64,000 nucleotides of DNA from Gorsachius magnificus (Eukaryota > Chordata > Aves > Pelecaniformes > Ardeidae): the NCBI GenBank assembly GCA_034008185.1, contig CM067084.1, forward strand, positions 65,734,599-65,798,598. Reading direction: 5' to 3'. Positions within the stretch are counted from its first letter, which is position 1. Every line of letters begins with the position of its first letter. Shown piece after piece: positions 21,701-34,313 of the stretch. The notes under the pieces are model-generated. The model searched no databases, was not told the DNA's origin, and worked only from the letters and a program-made list of their open reading frames with translations. The translations under genes were made by a program, and so were the position numbers.

Positions 21701-24700
21701 AATAACCCGAGGAAATAGGGAAAATGCAATAAAAACCTCAAATAGTTGATGAGGATTTTAATTGTGACTAAACAAATTTGTTTTCCTATAAGAAACATAG
21801 ATGGAAAAATTCCCATCTGTTTTACCAAGAAGTGCTGAAACTTGTCTTTTGAGCTAATTACTGATTCTGAAATAGTTGAGGAAAAAAAAAAAAGAATGCT
21901 TTTCTTCTTTATTTCGAAAGATTAATCATCTTTAGGTTGCAGTTTCCGCCCTTCATGGCATAGGAGGAAGACAGTGATAGTGATTAATTTATTGACATAG
22001 GATCCAAATGCTTTTCCAGTCTATATTTTCTTTAAAAAATACACTTTATCTGAATGTTGACAATCCAAAGATTGCATGAAATATTAAGATAATGTGCATT
22101 TACAATCTGCTAAGTATAAAACAGGAGAACAAAAATGCTGAATAAACATTTTTGTTTGCATAATAAAAATACCATGTCAGATTACAGACAACTTAAGAAA
22201 GTAATTTAGTCACAGTAGATAAAAGTATTAGTTTTCTTATATTCACCCAGCAGCGAAATGCTGTACAATCCCTGTCTCTGTCTTGGAAGATCTATCCTCT
22301 TATGTTCCAACTCTATGCATTCCTTTTTATTACTTCATACTCCTGACTGTGTGTATATATGAACCTTTTCCGCTATTACCAACACTACTGACCTTGCTTA
22401 AGTGGTAGCGAGATCAGTAAGGTTAGTAGCGGGTTCCTTATATTCACTGAATTTACATGCATCTCTCTGCTGTTCTTTGTTGTTAGCCATAATCCCACAA
22501 AGATTGCAGATCATGGCTGTAGAGCTTCATGAGATAGGGCTTTTATTTCACCAATTTCAAAATCTCTTGTCTTCTCATTGACTTGTGTTTTCTTTTTGAC
22601 TATGCAAAGAGTTAGGACTGCGAAAAGCCAAGGGAGGAAAGAATGGATGAGTGGATATTGGGGGGTTGCTTTTTCTAGTAAGAGGGATTAATGGAGTAAA
22701 ACCTCTTGTAGAATCTCCCCAGACAAAAAGGATTTATCCACATTAAGCCACAAGAATTTTTCCCCCCTAGGCTTATGAACATTCCTTCAATTTGCTTAAG
22801 AAAGGAATGTTTTTGCCTTTCTTGTGGTAGATACATGGAAGCTTATGTAAGGACAGCATTGTTTTATACTAAATATCAAAAACCATCGGAATAGGAAGGC
22901 AGGGATTTTAGCCAGGCTTAATAGGCACTGTTCAGCCAACAATAGAAGGAGGCTGTTTAGAATCTGAACAAGGCTGTGCCTGTATCACATGGTCACAGAA
23001 TAAGTGAGGGGCACCAGGGGGTCCTGCTTCTTCACCTAGTCATGATTTTTCATTACTTTTCGTTTAGATATAAGCAATATCTCTGCACTTATAGAGCAAG
23101 AGGTGTAAGTTGTGAAAGACTGTGTGGAGACACTACATTTTATGGGATTGGAAAGCAGGAGGGTTAACTGGCTTTTCTGGTAGGCTAGACATACACAACC
23201 CAAAATATTCTTGTACCCTAAAAATTTAATTTAAAAATTCTTCCATGTATGATAAGAGACAATAATTTCCTGAAAATATTTAATCAGGATAACAAATTTT
23301 AATAAAGGTCAAACATTATTTAAGATATTTTCTTATTCCTCACAACCTGAGGTCATTGTGCAAGTAATACACAACCAAATATTTAATTGCTACATTGAAA
23401 CAGTAGAGCTTAACAGCGAATGCTTTATAAAAGTTAGTTTAATGGGTGTCAGAGTAAGGATTTTTTTAACTGTTTAATAGGGTAGATTGGTGTTTAATAG
23501 AGGGACTATGCTATTGAGACTCCCTCTTCCTTGTTATTAAATGGTGTGATCCCTTTTCCTTCCCAGTAGGTTCTTGGATCATTTACCATATTTTGATATT
23601 TAGGTATGTTGGTCATACTAGTTCCTCTCAGAATTTGAAATAATAATAGTAAAAAATTCAAATAGAGGGAGTAGGGAATACCAAAGCTGCTTTGCTCTAT
23701 CATTTCTCAGGTGGTTCATTTGTTTGTTTCTTTTCTGTTTGGTTCTTTTCCTTCCTTCCTTCCTGGAAAAAGGAAAACACCACGTCTCTGTGGAAATTTC
23801 TTTTTGTTCTTGCATAGTACAAACTGTAGGTAGGGAGGAGAAAAATGAGTGCAGTACTCCTGTCATGGAGTCAAAGACAGAAAGTCTTTGATGCCAAAAT
23901 TCTCTTTTTCAGAGCTTTCCCTAAAAATATAAAAATGTAAGCTGCAGATATGGTATATTTCTCAAGGAACTATTATACATCTCTCTTCTGTAGCTAGGCT
24001 GCCGTGTGGGCAATGCAAATGCTAATTTTAGGTGAAGACCATCCTGAATGCAAAGTTTTTCTTCCTTTTTATTTATTCAAAGTCTCGAATTTTGGCAAAT
24101 TTCTTAAATCAGGGATAGGCAGTACTTGAAGTGGGAACTTGTAAGGGACTTTATGACACTGTCCTTGCTATAGACTCCTTTGTATCCTGCACAAATAATC
24201 CTTTGTCCCTTTAACCAGAGTTACCCAAAGTCATCCAGAAAGGTTTGAGCAGCAGAAAAATTACACATTTGATACATACAGACCAAAGCTCTTTGCGTAG
24301 GTGTAGCTATGCTGGCAAAAGAGCTCTGCATGTTCTATTCCACCAAAGCCAGGAAGGGGCAGTGGTGCCTGTGCTGCAGTACTGGGGCTGGCTAGGCAGT
24401 GGGTTATCAGAGGCATTGCTTTCAAACTGCTTTGTCTGTGGCACAAGCCACTGGGACAGTGTATACCTAGCACATGCTGTGCCTTCTGGCCATCTTACTA
24501 GGGGACAGCTTGGGAGCAGGCTGCAGGAGGGATGGTGTCAGCAATGTCCCCCTGCTTGGCTGCTATCTTTATGAGTCCCTCCAGTCTCTTTCTTTTCGCC
24601 TGTGCTTTGGGACGCCAGATTTGCTGAATGAATGTGTCATTTATACCTGCTTTGTCCCTTAAAAAAGCAACAAGCCTTCTTTACAGGGTTCGTACGCTTA

Positions 24701-26046
24701 CCATGCACATACTTAGGTAAGTTCCCTGAAAGCAAAAGAAAGTTGTCTCCCTGAGCAGGATGTGAGTAGATACATGAGGTCTAGAACCTGAAGTTCAATA
24801 ACCATAGACAATACAGATTCTGAAAAATTCTGGACACAATTATTTTCTGTGATTCCCAGGGTCTGATTTTTATAAACTCCATAAAAAAACTCCAGTATAT
24901 GTTATTCTATGTTACATTGTAGAAATTATGAAAATATCTCATACTAAAACTACTCTTTTTTTTTTTTCTTCAGCTTGACTATGAGGTCAAGTAACATTAA
25001 ATCCAGTGCAATGAGCAATATGCAAGCCTGTTAACATCAATTCAAGGAGACCATATACCTGAAATTTATAGGAGAAAAAAAGATTAATAGACATTCATCT
25101 TATCACTCCCAAAATCACACATTTTACTTGTTGATATATGATATCCTTTAGGTGTAGCTATAGAAGAGTAACAAGTCTTAATACTCTTTCTAGCTTTAAA
25201 ATGTCATTAAGTGATACAGTACCATATTAACAATAAGATATCCAAAATAAACTAAATGTATACCAACTTGCATAAAAAGATGAGAAACAAAGGATCATCA
25301 TAGGTAATAAGTTAATGTGATAGAACATCTTTCCAGATTTTTTAATTGCATTTTAATCGGTTTATACCAAGGTTATAATGTTTACTCAAGTGACTAAAAC
25401 TGCCAAGCACCTCTAAGCAATAAATGGCAGCAGAACAGCAATGCTGGTTTAATAAATGCAGAAAGTTTTAAATTTGTTTTTTCCTTTGGCTGCTGCTTGG
25501 GCTAGTCTGCTCCTCACCTCAGTCCGGGGACACAACAGCAATGTGCTACAGTAAGTCTCTGAAGGAACAGTACCAGCTGGATCTGGTACCTAAATAAAGG
25601 GAAGTTAATTTTTAAATTTTCTGTCCTTTGAGATAATTACAGGAACACATGTGCCAGTCTGCTAGTACTTTGCTAGCACATTTTCTATAGCATCACCAGT
25701 CTTTATTCTTCCCTCTAGATATACCTCCTATTCATGATTTCTCAGTGTTATGCCAAAATTAGTTTGGTAAAAGATTCCTGCTGGGTCTAGATTGCTTGCA
25801 CTAAGCTCTTGTGATTTGACATAAACAGACGTTCAGGACTGAATAGCTGCCATCATGCAGTCTTATGCTGTACATATAACAATTTTCAACAAAGGCTGAA
25901 TTACTCTTCCTTTAAACACGCCTACTTTCTGTTTCATGTTCAATCTACTAAGGAAGAAAATTGCAGTCAAAAATGATGGCAATTCAGGTTGCCACAGGAT
26001 AGAGAGATCAACCATACAAAACTTTAATTGTAACAGTACCTGGAAG
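18758..26046. other. Intergenic sequence
   Basis: No gene is seen in these 7.3 kb. Noted are a repeated GGTTCAAAATATG at 18914 and 18939 (approximate), a T14 run with an AAAT repeat at 21626-21659, a hairpin at 22385-22429, and a CCTT microsatellite near 23748-23764. There are no gag/pol-like frames, so it is not the inside of a provirus between the flanking LTRs. Confidence 0.6.
21626..21659. repeat. Poly-T followed by (AAAT)n microsatellite
   Basis: A run of 14 T is followed, after one G, by about five AAAT units. It is simple low-complexity sequence, possibly variable between individuals. Confidence 0.9.
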
Positions 26047-26815
26047 TGTGCGGGTTTTGGCTGGGATGGAGTTCATTTTCTTCATAGTAGCTGGTATGGG
26101 GCTATGTTTTGGATCTGTGCTGGAAACTGTTGATAGCACAGGGATGTGTCAGTTACTGCTGAGCAGGGCTTACACAGAGTCAAGGCCTTTTCTGCTCCTC
26201 ACCCCACCCCACCAGCGAGGAGGCTGGGGGGGCACAAGAAGCTGGGAGGGGCACAGCCAGGACGGCTGACCCCAACTGACCAAAGGGATATCCCACACCA
26301 TACAGAATCATGGAATCATTTAGGATGGAAAGGACCTTTAAGATCATCAAGTCCAACCGTTAACCTAGCACTGCTAAGTCCACCACTAAACCATGTCCCT
26401 CAGCACCACATCTACACATCTTTGAAATACCTCCAGGGATGGCGACTCAATTGCTTCCTTGGGCAGCCTGTTCCAATGCTTGAATATGATGTCATGCTTG
26501 GCATTTAAAGCTGGGGGAAGAAGAAGGGATGTTCTGAGTGATGATATTTTTCTTCCCAAGTAACTGTTACACATGATGGAGCCCTGCTTTCCTGGGGATG
26601 GCTGAGCACCTGCCTGCCCGTGGGAAGCAGTGAATGAATTCCTTGGTTTGCTCTGCTTGCACGCGTGGCTTTTGCTTTACCCATTAAACTGTCTTTATCT
26701 CAGCCCACGAGTGTTCTCTTTTACTCTTCTGATTCTCCCCCCCATCCCAGCAGGGGGTGGGAGTGAGCGAGCAGCTGGGTGGGGCTGAGTTGCCAGCTGG
26801 GGTTACACCACAACA
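26047..26815 (+). mobile_element. ERVL-like solo LTR split by a CR1 insertion
   Basis: The LTR begins TGTGCGGGTTTTGGCTGG and ends GGTTACACCACAACA. Without the CR1 at 26304-26483 it is about 588 bp. It carries the family features CACAAGAAGCTGGGAGG, a TTTAAAG TATA-like site near 26502, and CATTAAACTGTCTTTATCTC poly(A)/R region. Flanks (GGAAG before, CAAAG after) agree at only three of five bases, so the target-site duplication has decayed or been lost. No viral genes adjoin it. Confidence 0.9.
26304..26483 (-). mobile_element. CR1 LINE copy nested in an LTR
   Basis: It starts AGAATCATGGAATCATTTAG and goes through AAGGACCTTTAAGATCATC, GTCCAACCGTTAACC, and CCTCCAGGGATGG to CAGCCTGTTCCAATGCTTGA, the reverse complement of a Neoaves-type CR1 3' end. 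The host LTR breaks after CCACACCATA and resumes at ATATGATGTCATG; the related copy at 49190 reads through this point without interruption. The CR1 is therefore younger than the LTR. It is about 180 bp, 5'-truncated and non-coding. Confidence 0.93.
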
Positions 26816-29800
26816 CAAAGGAAAATTCACCCAAATTTTCTTTAAATTGAAGAGCAGTATCTCGTGCAGTGTTACTTCTAGGCTAATGCTGAAATGAGCT
26901 TTGGAAAGTAAATCAATGAATAAAGGCTTAATATGGTAGATTTATGTATGCTGTCAGTTTCTAGGCAATATAATTATTGTCAGTTTTCTGCCTCTTCCTA
27001 CTTCTTCAGCTTCTGGGAATAATGAGAGAATGTGTTCAGCCATGTGACATTTTTTCCTCTGCAGAGCTAACCGCTGTTTCCCCCTTAGTGAATCTTGCAT
27101 TTTAAAAAGCTCTCACATGTTGTTCTGTGAGAATTTTGTAAAATGCCATGTGACAAAAAATCATTTTACAATATTGTAGCTGAAGTAGCTTTCCGTATCA
27201 CACAGGCTGCTGAGAAATCAATGTCAAGCTTGGATTCATGGAAGCGCGCTGCCTTAAATAAACTGGAAGTCAAAAGATGCAATCCCTCAGCTTTACAGAA
27301 AGCTGCACAGTGACCATATGATAGACGGGTTTGATTCATGATAGCAATGCACTGCATAGTCAATCCCTTCAGAAAATTATTTATTAGATACAGTCTTGCT
27401 TTCTTCTCTTTCTTGTCCTCTCTTTACACAGATAGCCCAGAATGATCCCAGATCCTGCAGTTTGAATGGCTGTCCCTGCATCAGACTTATATCTGACTCT
27501 GAGAGCTGGTGGAATTAGTGTGCTGTGAAGTCTGTGGATTAGCCATTGTTTAGCGTTTAACCATTTCAGAGATGCAAGACTGCTTTTTCTGATTTGTAGT
27601 CTTGATCTTGATCAGGGAAACAGACATTTCCTAAATGTCTTTTTCATGCTTCTTTTAAATTAAACTACAGTGAGGATTGGTCTTGTTTTGTAATTCTGTG
27701 ATGCTGTGAGAAATGACTGATTAAACCCATGGCACTGTAATTCAAATGTGAAAGTCATATAGGTTAAAATAGTATGTAGCTTTCATTACTGCTTCTGTGT
27801 TCTGTCTTCTCTTCCTTATAGGGCCATGAACTTTGGGCAAAAATACTGACAGAGGCATATACCTAAGTGATAATGCATGTTTGTACTAGGAATAATGTTC
27901 TGGTTGAACTGCTTTGCTAATTTCTGGTAAGAAGGGAAAAGCAATAAATCTTTTGGAGTTTTGGGTTTGCTGACCAGGAAGGGCTGTGACCAGTAACGTC
28001 TGAGGTCAGACTAACTGGTTTCAGCTGCTGATTGTAGAATTAGTGATCTCCCTGTTTCATGGGAGGGAGGAAGGGGGAAAATACCTTGTGAAAAACAACA
28101 ACAAAATTACTTGTTGTCTATAAGAACTGTAGCTGAGAGAGTTTTATTTTGATCTGGATTTTTTGTTTGTTTATACATAAAAGAGATTGACTTGACCTCT
28201 TTTATTCCTACTAAGAAGTAACTATGTTTTCATTTGTAGGTAATTTATGTTACAAACTAGGAGTGTAATGAAAACCTTTTGAGAAGTAGAAATGTGATCT
28301 TAAAACTTTCTTTCACATTTAGTGAAAAAGATATGATGTGTCATTAATATTTTTTATATTTGTAGATTTACAGGAAATTATAATAATTTCCCTAAGTGAT
28401 AGAACTTGATTAAAACAAAGTGTTAACGTATAGAAATTTGCCAATATTTTCCCTCTTGTTTAATAAGACCTGACTGAAAATTAAAAAGCTAGGCCAAAAT
28501 CAGGCAAAGTATCCCAAAGATTTATTTAAACTTTAAGATTATAATTCTGTAGAATATATGTGCACAGAATTATGCAGTTGATAGCCATAAAGCTTTTATG
28601 CTTTACAGAGTAAATAGGTAAATAATTGTTTTAACTATGGTATACTTGTAATGCACTGACACTTGGGGTGCAAACATGGCATCAATGCTTAAAAAGGCTA
28701 TGATAGCTTAACAGAGCACATGTAAAATTAACGTTGTGGGGTAACCTGTTTCGCAGGAGTGCTTGGTGTATCAGTGGATTACAGCATCAGGGATTTGCCC
28801 AGGGTCTTAATTCTGGTTTAGGTCTTAAGTGGAAAAGGAGAAGGATTAGGCTGAAGACAACACCTATTTCTGTATATCACAAAGTTATCAGAATCATTAA
28901 TAGGATTTCTTTTCCTTGGTAAAAGGATGTGTTAAACTAGGATTAAAATGTGCTATATAGAGTTATTTTAAGATATTTGCGCAGTAGCTTCTAAAGCCAT
29001 TATTAGAGATAATAAGATTAATAATAAAAGGATAAGCTTCATTCTGTCAGCCACACAAGGTGAAGCTTAGTCTTATGTGTTTTCATGAGAACTAGGCAAA
29101 TGTTTCAAGGGACTATAAAACAACATTTAGATGGCTACTGTAATGAGCAGTGAATATACAGCGGCAAAGCTCAAGAGGCATCTAACCTGGGCAGAAGTTA
29201 GCTCAGAAACTGTGTCAATTTACTCATTTCTGTGGGCTGTCTATGTTGGAAGAATGTTTTTAGAAAAAAAGGAAAAAATATTTAAAGACAACAAACTTTC
29301 AAAATACCTTTCTTACATATAAAATGCATAGAGTATACACATATTTAAAGAAACACAGGAAAACTGAGAAAAAGATGCTTTTTTAAAGAGTTTTGAAAGT
29401 CAACTCTGATATCGTGAAACTTTTCTTACAGGCATTTTCATACACTAGTTATTTACAGCTGCTTTGCCAGTCTTTCAAATAAAATGCATATTGAAACAGA
29501 TGCTTAAACTACTGAATTAAGCCCTATCGAATTTGAATGAGTACAAGATTATATTTGGGCTGTGTTCTGCATGGTGATACTTTTATCAAGGTCTGAAATC
29601 ATCTGGTTTGTAGACATCATAGAGGCCATGGTTTCATGTTACAAAAATTTGGCACCAGTTCCAACAGAAGATACTTCCCTTCCTTATGACTTGGTTCTAT
29701 GCAACAAGTACCTTTGCTGTAGATATGGCAATGGCAAAAGGAGACTTGTGGGCCTGATCTAGCTTTAGCATCTCGTTTGTTTGTTTCTTCCATTTCATTT

Positions 29801-31844
29801 GGGTTGCATCAGTTTCCTGATCTAGTTCCAAACGTGGCCTGCAGAAGGTCGTGCTGGTCAAATTGAGACAGTCCATATGCCGGAGAGCAGGACAAGAGTA
29901 TTTTAAATCATTGTTGCTGCTCTGTTTTGTGAGTAACTCAACAGTTATAACAAGAACTGCTTTCCATGATATACTAGAGGAGGGCTACTCAGTGAATGCT
30001 TACTCAGCTCCACAGAGTAACTTTATGTACTGGCTCCAGCTCTACATGCTTCATTTGTAGGAATGGTGGAGGTATGATTCAGCTGAAACAGGGAACATGA
30101 GAATCAATACAGGATCTCTCACTGAAACTGAAAATTTCTTTGCCATTCAGACTGGAATAGCCTTGTGCTACATTGCTTCAAATACCTTCAATAGGTAGTG
30201 TTGGAAGTTGGTTCCCTGAACCAGGAGATAACAGAAATGTTAGTGGCAAATGCAAAGGTTAATCAAGGCTCAGAATAAACTGGGCTTTGTTTACAAACAA
30301 GCAATCACTTCCACTCTTCTCCCACATTCCCACAGGAGCTGAATAATCTTACAATGTACCACTGACTTTCCTAATTCTTCCTTTCCTCTTTTAACATTTA
30401 AAATTACTAGCTGCCATAACCATGGAGGAAAAACCTCCAAACTTCAGCATGAATTGAGCTGAAGCGAAATAGAGATGTCAGAAGAAAGCCTGGAATAGTA
30501 GGTCTGAGAAGTGTGAATTGCCCCACATCCCCGTGGGCTCTGCCTGGAATGGCTTCACCAACCTACGGGGACTCCTTCAGATGTGCACCGGAGTAACGCA
30601 GCACAGGCAACGTGGCACTGAGGGATTGACTTCTGCCTGCCTTGACTGTGTTATCAGAAACAGTGGAGAATTAAGTACCTGACACGGTCCTTTGTTCAGT
30701 TTACATAACCCACCACAGCCATTCATAATTGCTTGCAAAAGCCAGCCTACAGTTTGGGCTCTTCTCTGATGTCAGTGAAACCCAGGCAATTTACAGGGAA
30801 GTGGGAAATAGTGAGGTACATACTATGGTATGGACTGAGAAGCTGCTGCAAATTGTCAAGCTAATTAAAACTTCACACAGTTCTTTAAATGTTTGACAAT
30901 ACTATTTTTGTATGTCATGTTAAGACAGTAACAATTATATGAAAGTTGTAAAATTCATCAAAGTTTACATTTTTAGACTATATTTTTTCATTCCTTAAAC
31001 TTCTTTTGTTAACATAAGAAGGCAATGAATAGAAATGCAACTATTTTAGACTCCAAAATTAAATTACATTGCCTGATGTAGTTTATTATAGAATATTATT
31101 CTGCCATTACTGCTTAAAAGCTTTACTGTACTAAATTTCCAGTAGTATTAATGGGAATATTCTGCAAAAATGTCATGTGTATCAGTCCAAGATGCTGTTA
31201 TGTTTGTTTGATTATTACTGATATGAAGATTTGTAGATTATGATGCTCTCCTTTTTATTCATTTGTTGTTCAGCCATGTGATGTACTGTTTTGTATTTCA
31301 AAATCAGTTATACAAAGTATTAGGAGTGCACCCGGAACAATTAATTTCTCTATTAAAGTTACCCACATAGCTTTAACTATGATAAAATGTTAGCTTTTTT
31401 CTTACATTATAGATTTTTCTTCATATAGCCTTGCCACGTTTGTAGCAGTTGCTAGCACTTACCATGAATGGCAATGTCCATCTCTAACAAATGCTACCCT
31501 TTGTGATCTTTGTTTAGGATGTGCTAGAGGTGTTCCTTACAATGCCAAATCTAATTGTTTCACCAAATTTTTATTACTAACTTGTGTTTTATAAATGTTA
31601 AATCATAACCTTTTTAATACAGGGGTCTTAGGCTTCCTGATTGTATGGTGCCCTAATTTGTTTCAGACATCAGTTTGAGTTCTCCCAGAAGAATCCATGA
31701 TCCCCTGAGCTCCAACTTTGAGAAACTTGTCTTCAGTCTTATCCACAACTGATTTTTATATAAGTGTCTCCAGAGACAGTTTCATGGAGTCAGCTTTCTT
31801 CCTGTAGGACATGTAATTTTATATAGTTACAGAAAAGTGTTTTT
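26816..31844. other. Intergenic sequence
   Basis: AT-rich with no gene or clear transposon. It contains a 10-bp inverted repeat at 27137-27172. Reading frames do not exceed about 69 codons and are at chance level. Confidence 0.6.
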
Positions 31845-32412
31845 GGTAATGCTGTGGTTTAACCCCAGCCAGCAACTCAGCCCCACCCATCTGCTCGCTC
31901 ACTCCTACCTCCTGGTGGTATGGGGGAGAGAATCAGAAGAATAAAAGTGAGAAAATTCATGAGTTGAGATAAAGACAGTTTAATAGGTCAAGCAAAAGCC
32001 ACGCACGCAAGCAAAGCAAACCAAGGAATTCATTCACTCCTTCCCATGGGCAGGCAGGTGCTCAGCCATCCCCAGGGAAGCAGGGCTCCACCATGCATAA
32101 CGGTGACTTGGGAAGACAAATGCCATCTCTCTGAATATCCTCCCCTTTCCTTCTTCTTCCCCCAGCTTTATATGCTGAGCATGATGTCACATGGTGTGGG
32201 ATATCCCTTGGGTAGTTGGGGGTCAGCTGTCCTGGCTGTGCCCCCTCCCAGCTTCTTGCGCCCCCCAGGCCCCTCGCTGTAAGCCCTGCTCAGCAGTAAC
32301 TAACACATCTCTGTGCTATCAACACTGTTTCCAGCACAAATCCAAAACATAGCCCCAAAACAGCTACTGTGGAGAAAATTAACTCTATCCCAGCCAAATG
32401 CAGCACAGGTAA
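31845..32412 (-). mobile_element. ERVL-like solo LTR with perfect 5-bp target-site duplication
   Basis: The LTR is 31850-32407 (558 bp). GGTAA flanks it on both sides (31845-31849 and 32408-32412). On the + strand it begins TGCTGTGGTTTAACCCCAGC and ends CAGCCAAATGCAGCACA, the reverse complement of the family. Reading on - shows GCATATAAAGC as TATA box and TATTAAACTGTC as poly(A) region. It belongs to the same subfamily as the copies at 26047 and 49190. Confidence 0.93.
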
Positions 32413-33377
32413 ATAAATCACAGTGTATGTCATTTGGAAGATAGAAAATATAGAAAACTCCTAAAGAAGCCAAGAACAATGGAGGAGAAACCCAAAGCTA
32501 ATGATAATGAGGAGTCAGAGAATTGTTGTCATGCCATAGATCCATTACTAACTGGAGATAATTAAATCATTAATAATGATATAGACAATGTAGAAATATC
32601 AGTAAGAGTTTCTGTTCTGTACTTGGAAAGCCATGTGTTTGCATTCCATGAGGATAAGGAAGTACTTTTCAGGGCACAGATAGTCACTAAAGGATAAACA
32701 CTTCTAGAATTGCAGATAATTTGTACCAAACAGTCTTTAAAGAACTGGAAAGATATCTGGCATGCTGGTAATTTTGCATAAATCTTGAATTACTAGATAA
32801 AATTCAGAAGAGCAGAAGAGAGAAAATGTAAACATTATAAGGAAAAGGGGCAAACTGGATGAGGCAACCAATGTGTTTAGGTGGATGGAAAAGCAGATAC
32901 AGAAGTGTGCAAGTCTTCAATTTTATTTTTCTCTATGTATCAAAAAGTTCTATCATCTGGAAGTAGAAATTGGAAAATTAATATTAGAAATAATTTTTAA
33001 TAGGAGAAGTGATTAAGCCATTACAGAACAAACACAAAGAGAAGATGTGGATATCCTGTGACTTGAAGTGCTCAGATCAAAATCATAGACCTTTTGGGGA
33101 CGTATGTTTGAGTCAACCACAAGTTAGGGGTTCCATGTTAAAGTTGGTAGGTAAAATGTACTGTACATTGCAGAGAACAAACCAGATGATCTAATGGCCT
33201 CTCCTGGGTTTTGACTTTAACAGTACATCGAGCACTTCCAGGGTATTTCCAGATGGGAAACAGATCTGAACGTTATGTGAGGTGGAAAGACTGTTTTAAA
33301 GTAACTTTTGCATCATGTTCTTCAGTTATAGTTTTTCTAATGTTTCTTGACTGTCAAGAAAGTTTCTTTTCCTGAAA

Positions 33378-33434
33378 ATATGTAAATATATATGTGCGTG
33401 CATGTATATATGTATATGTATTTATACATATGCA
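33378..33434. repeat. Alternating TA/TG low-complexity tract
   Basis: A purine-pyrimidine alternating run of TATATATG, TGCGTGCATG and TATATGTATATG type. Such tracts are slippage-prone and can take up Z-DNA or cruciform forms. No coding role is seen. Confidence 0.85.
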
Positions 33435-34256
33435 TTTCTTCACAGAAAAAATAGAACCCAGAAAACAGTTTAAAAAGAAAAAAGGCTTTCAGAGAAAGTA
33501 ATTTGGACTTTCTACAGAATGCTGTGACATGCGGAGCGCTGAAATAATACCTCAAGTATAGTTTTCCCTTTAAAGTGGGGATGCAATGTCTACTCAGTGG
33601 AGCAGTTTCGGGCAGGATGCTGGGGCTTTTGCGAAGTTACAGAGCACATCTGACAGTCACCAAATAAATGTTACATGATGGGGAAAAGGGATTCTATTCT
33701 TTTGACACATGGGATAGGATTTTAAGAAGGGCTTGTGTGCCTGAAATATTGTCTGTTTTCCAACTGCACTGAATTTATGATATAGGTATTATTATATTAC
33801 CTCATAGTAATATATGCAATAATGTATAATATATTTAATAACTTTAATTTCTGGTAAATAAATCAGTTTTAAAAGGTATGATCTGTTCTCACAATCCTCA
33901 TCTTACTTAGATCCTTAAAATTTCTTGGTTACAGCAACTCTATTCCTAAGCATATGTCCTGTAAGCATTAGAGTTGAAAGAATGAGGAATAAGATGTATA
34001 ATATCTTACAGTGATCACATTCTAGTGTGAGAATATTCAACTCAGTAAATTGTTTCAAATATATTCTAGATAGATATGTCCTTGCCTGCATTTTTTGGTT
34101 TAGTTTTGGGTTTTCTTTCATAACACAATTGTTCTCTGTGGTTTATAAAATGTCAAGGTCAGATAGAGGTGAAGCTGAATGGTGCTGGGAATCTGAGATG
34201 CAAATAAGTTTTAGATAATCCATGTGATGCTCAGAGGCCATCTAGTTTCAGAGAGC

Positions 34257-34313
34257 CATTAGCATTCAGGGACGCTCATTAGCACTCAGGCATCCAGTCA
34301 GTATGCATTAGCA
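34257..34313. repeat. Cluster of three CATTAGCA motifs
   Basis: CATTAGCA occurs at 34257, 34277 and 34306. The first two start imperfect 20-bp direct repeats (CATTAGCATTCAGGG and CATTAGCACTCAGGC). It may be a small local duplication or a clustered homeodomain-type site. Confidence 0.7.

Noticed and set aside
21463..21828. A 121-codon - strand frame
   Set aside because: It crosses a poly-T and AAAT repeat, and its Phe/Leu/Ile-rich composition simply reflects AT-rich DNA.
18198..26815. Two + strand LTRs 7.3 kb apart taken as the ends of one provirus
   Set aside because: The 18198 copy has its own perfect GTTAG duplication on both sides, the two differ in the middle, and the DNA between has no gag, pol or env frames. 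They are separate solo LTRs.
33190..33214. GATGATCTAATGGCCTCTCC as an old CR1 tail
   Set aside because: Only a short resemblance to the CR1 end and no terminal octamer; too weak to call.
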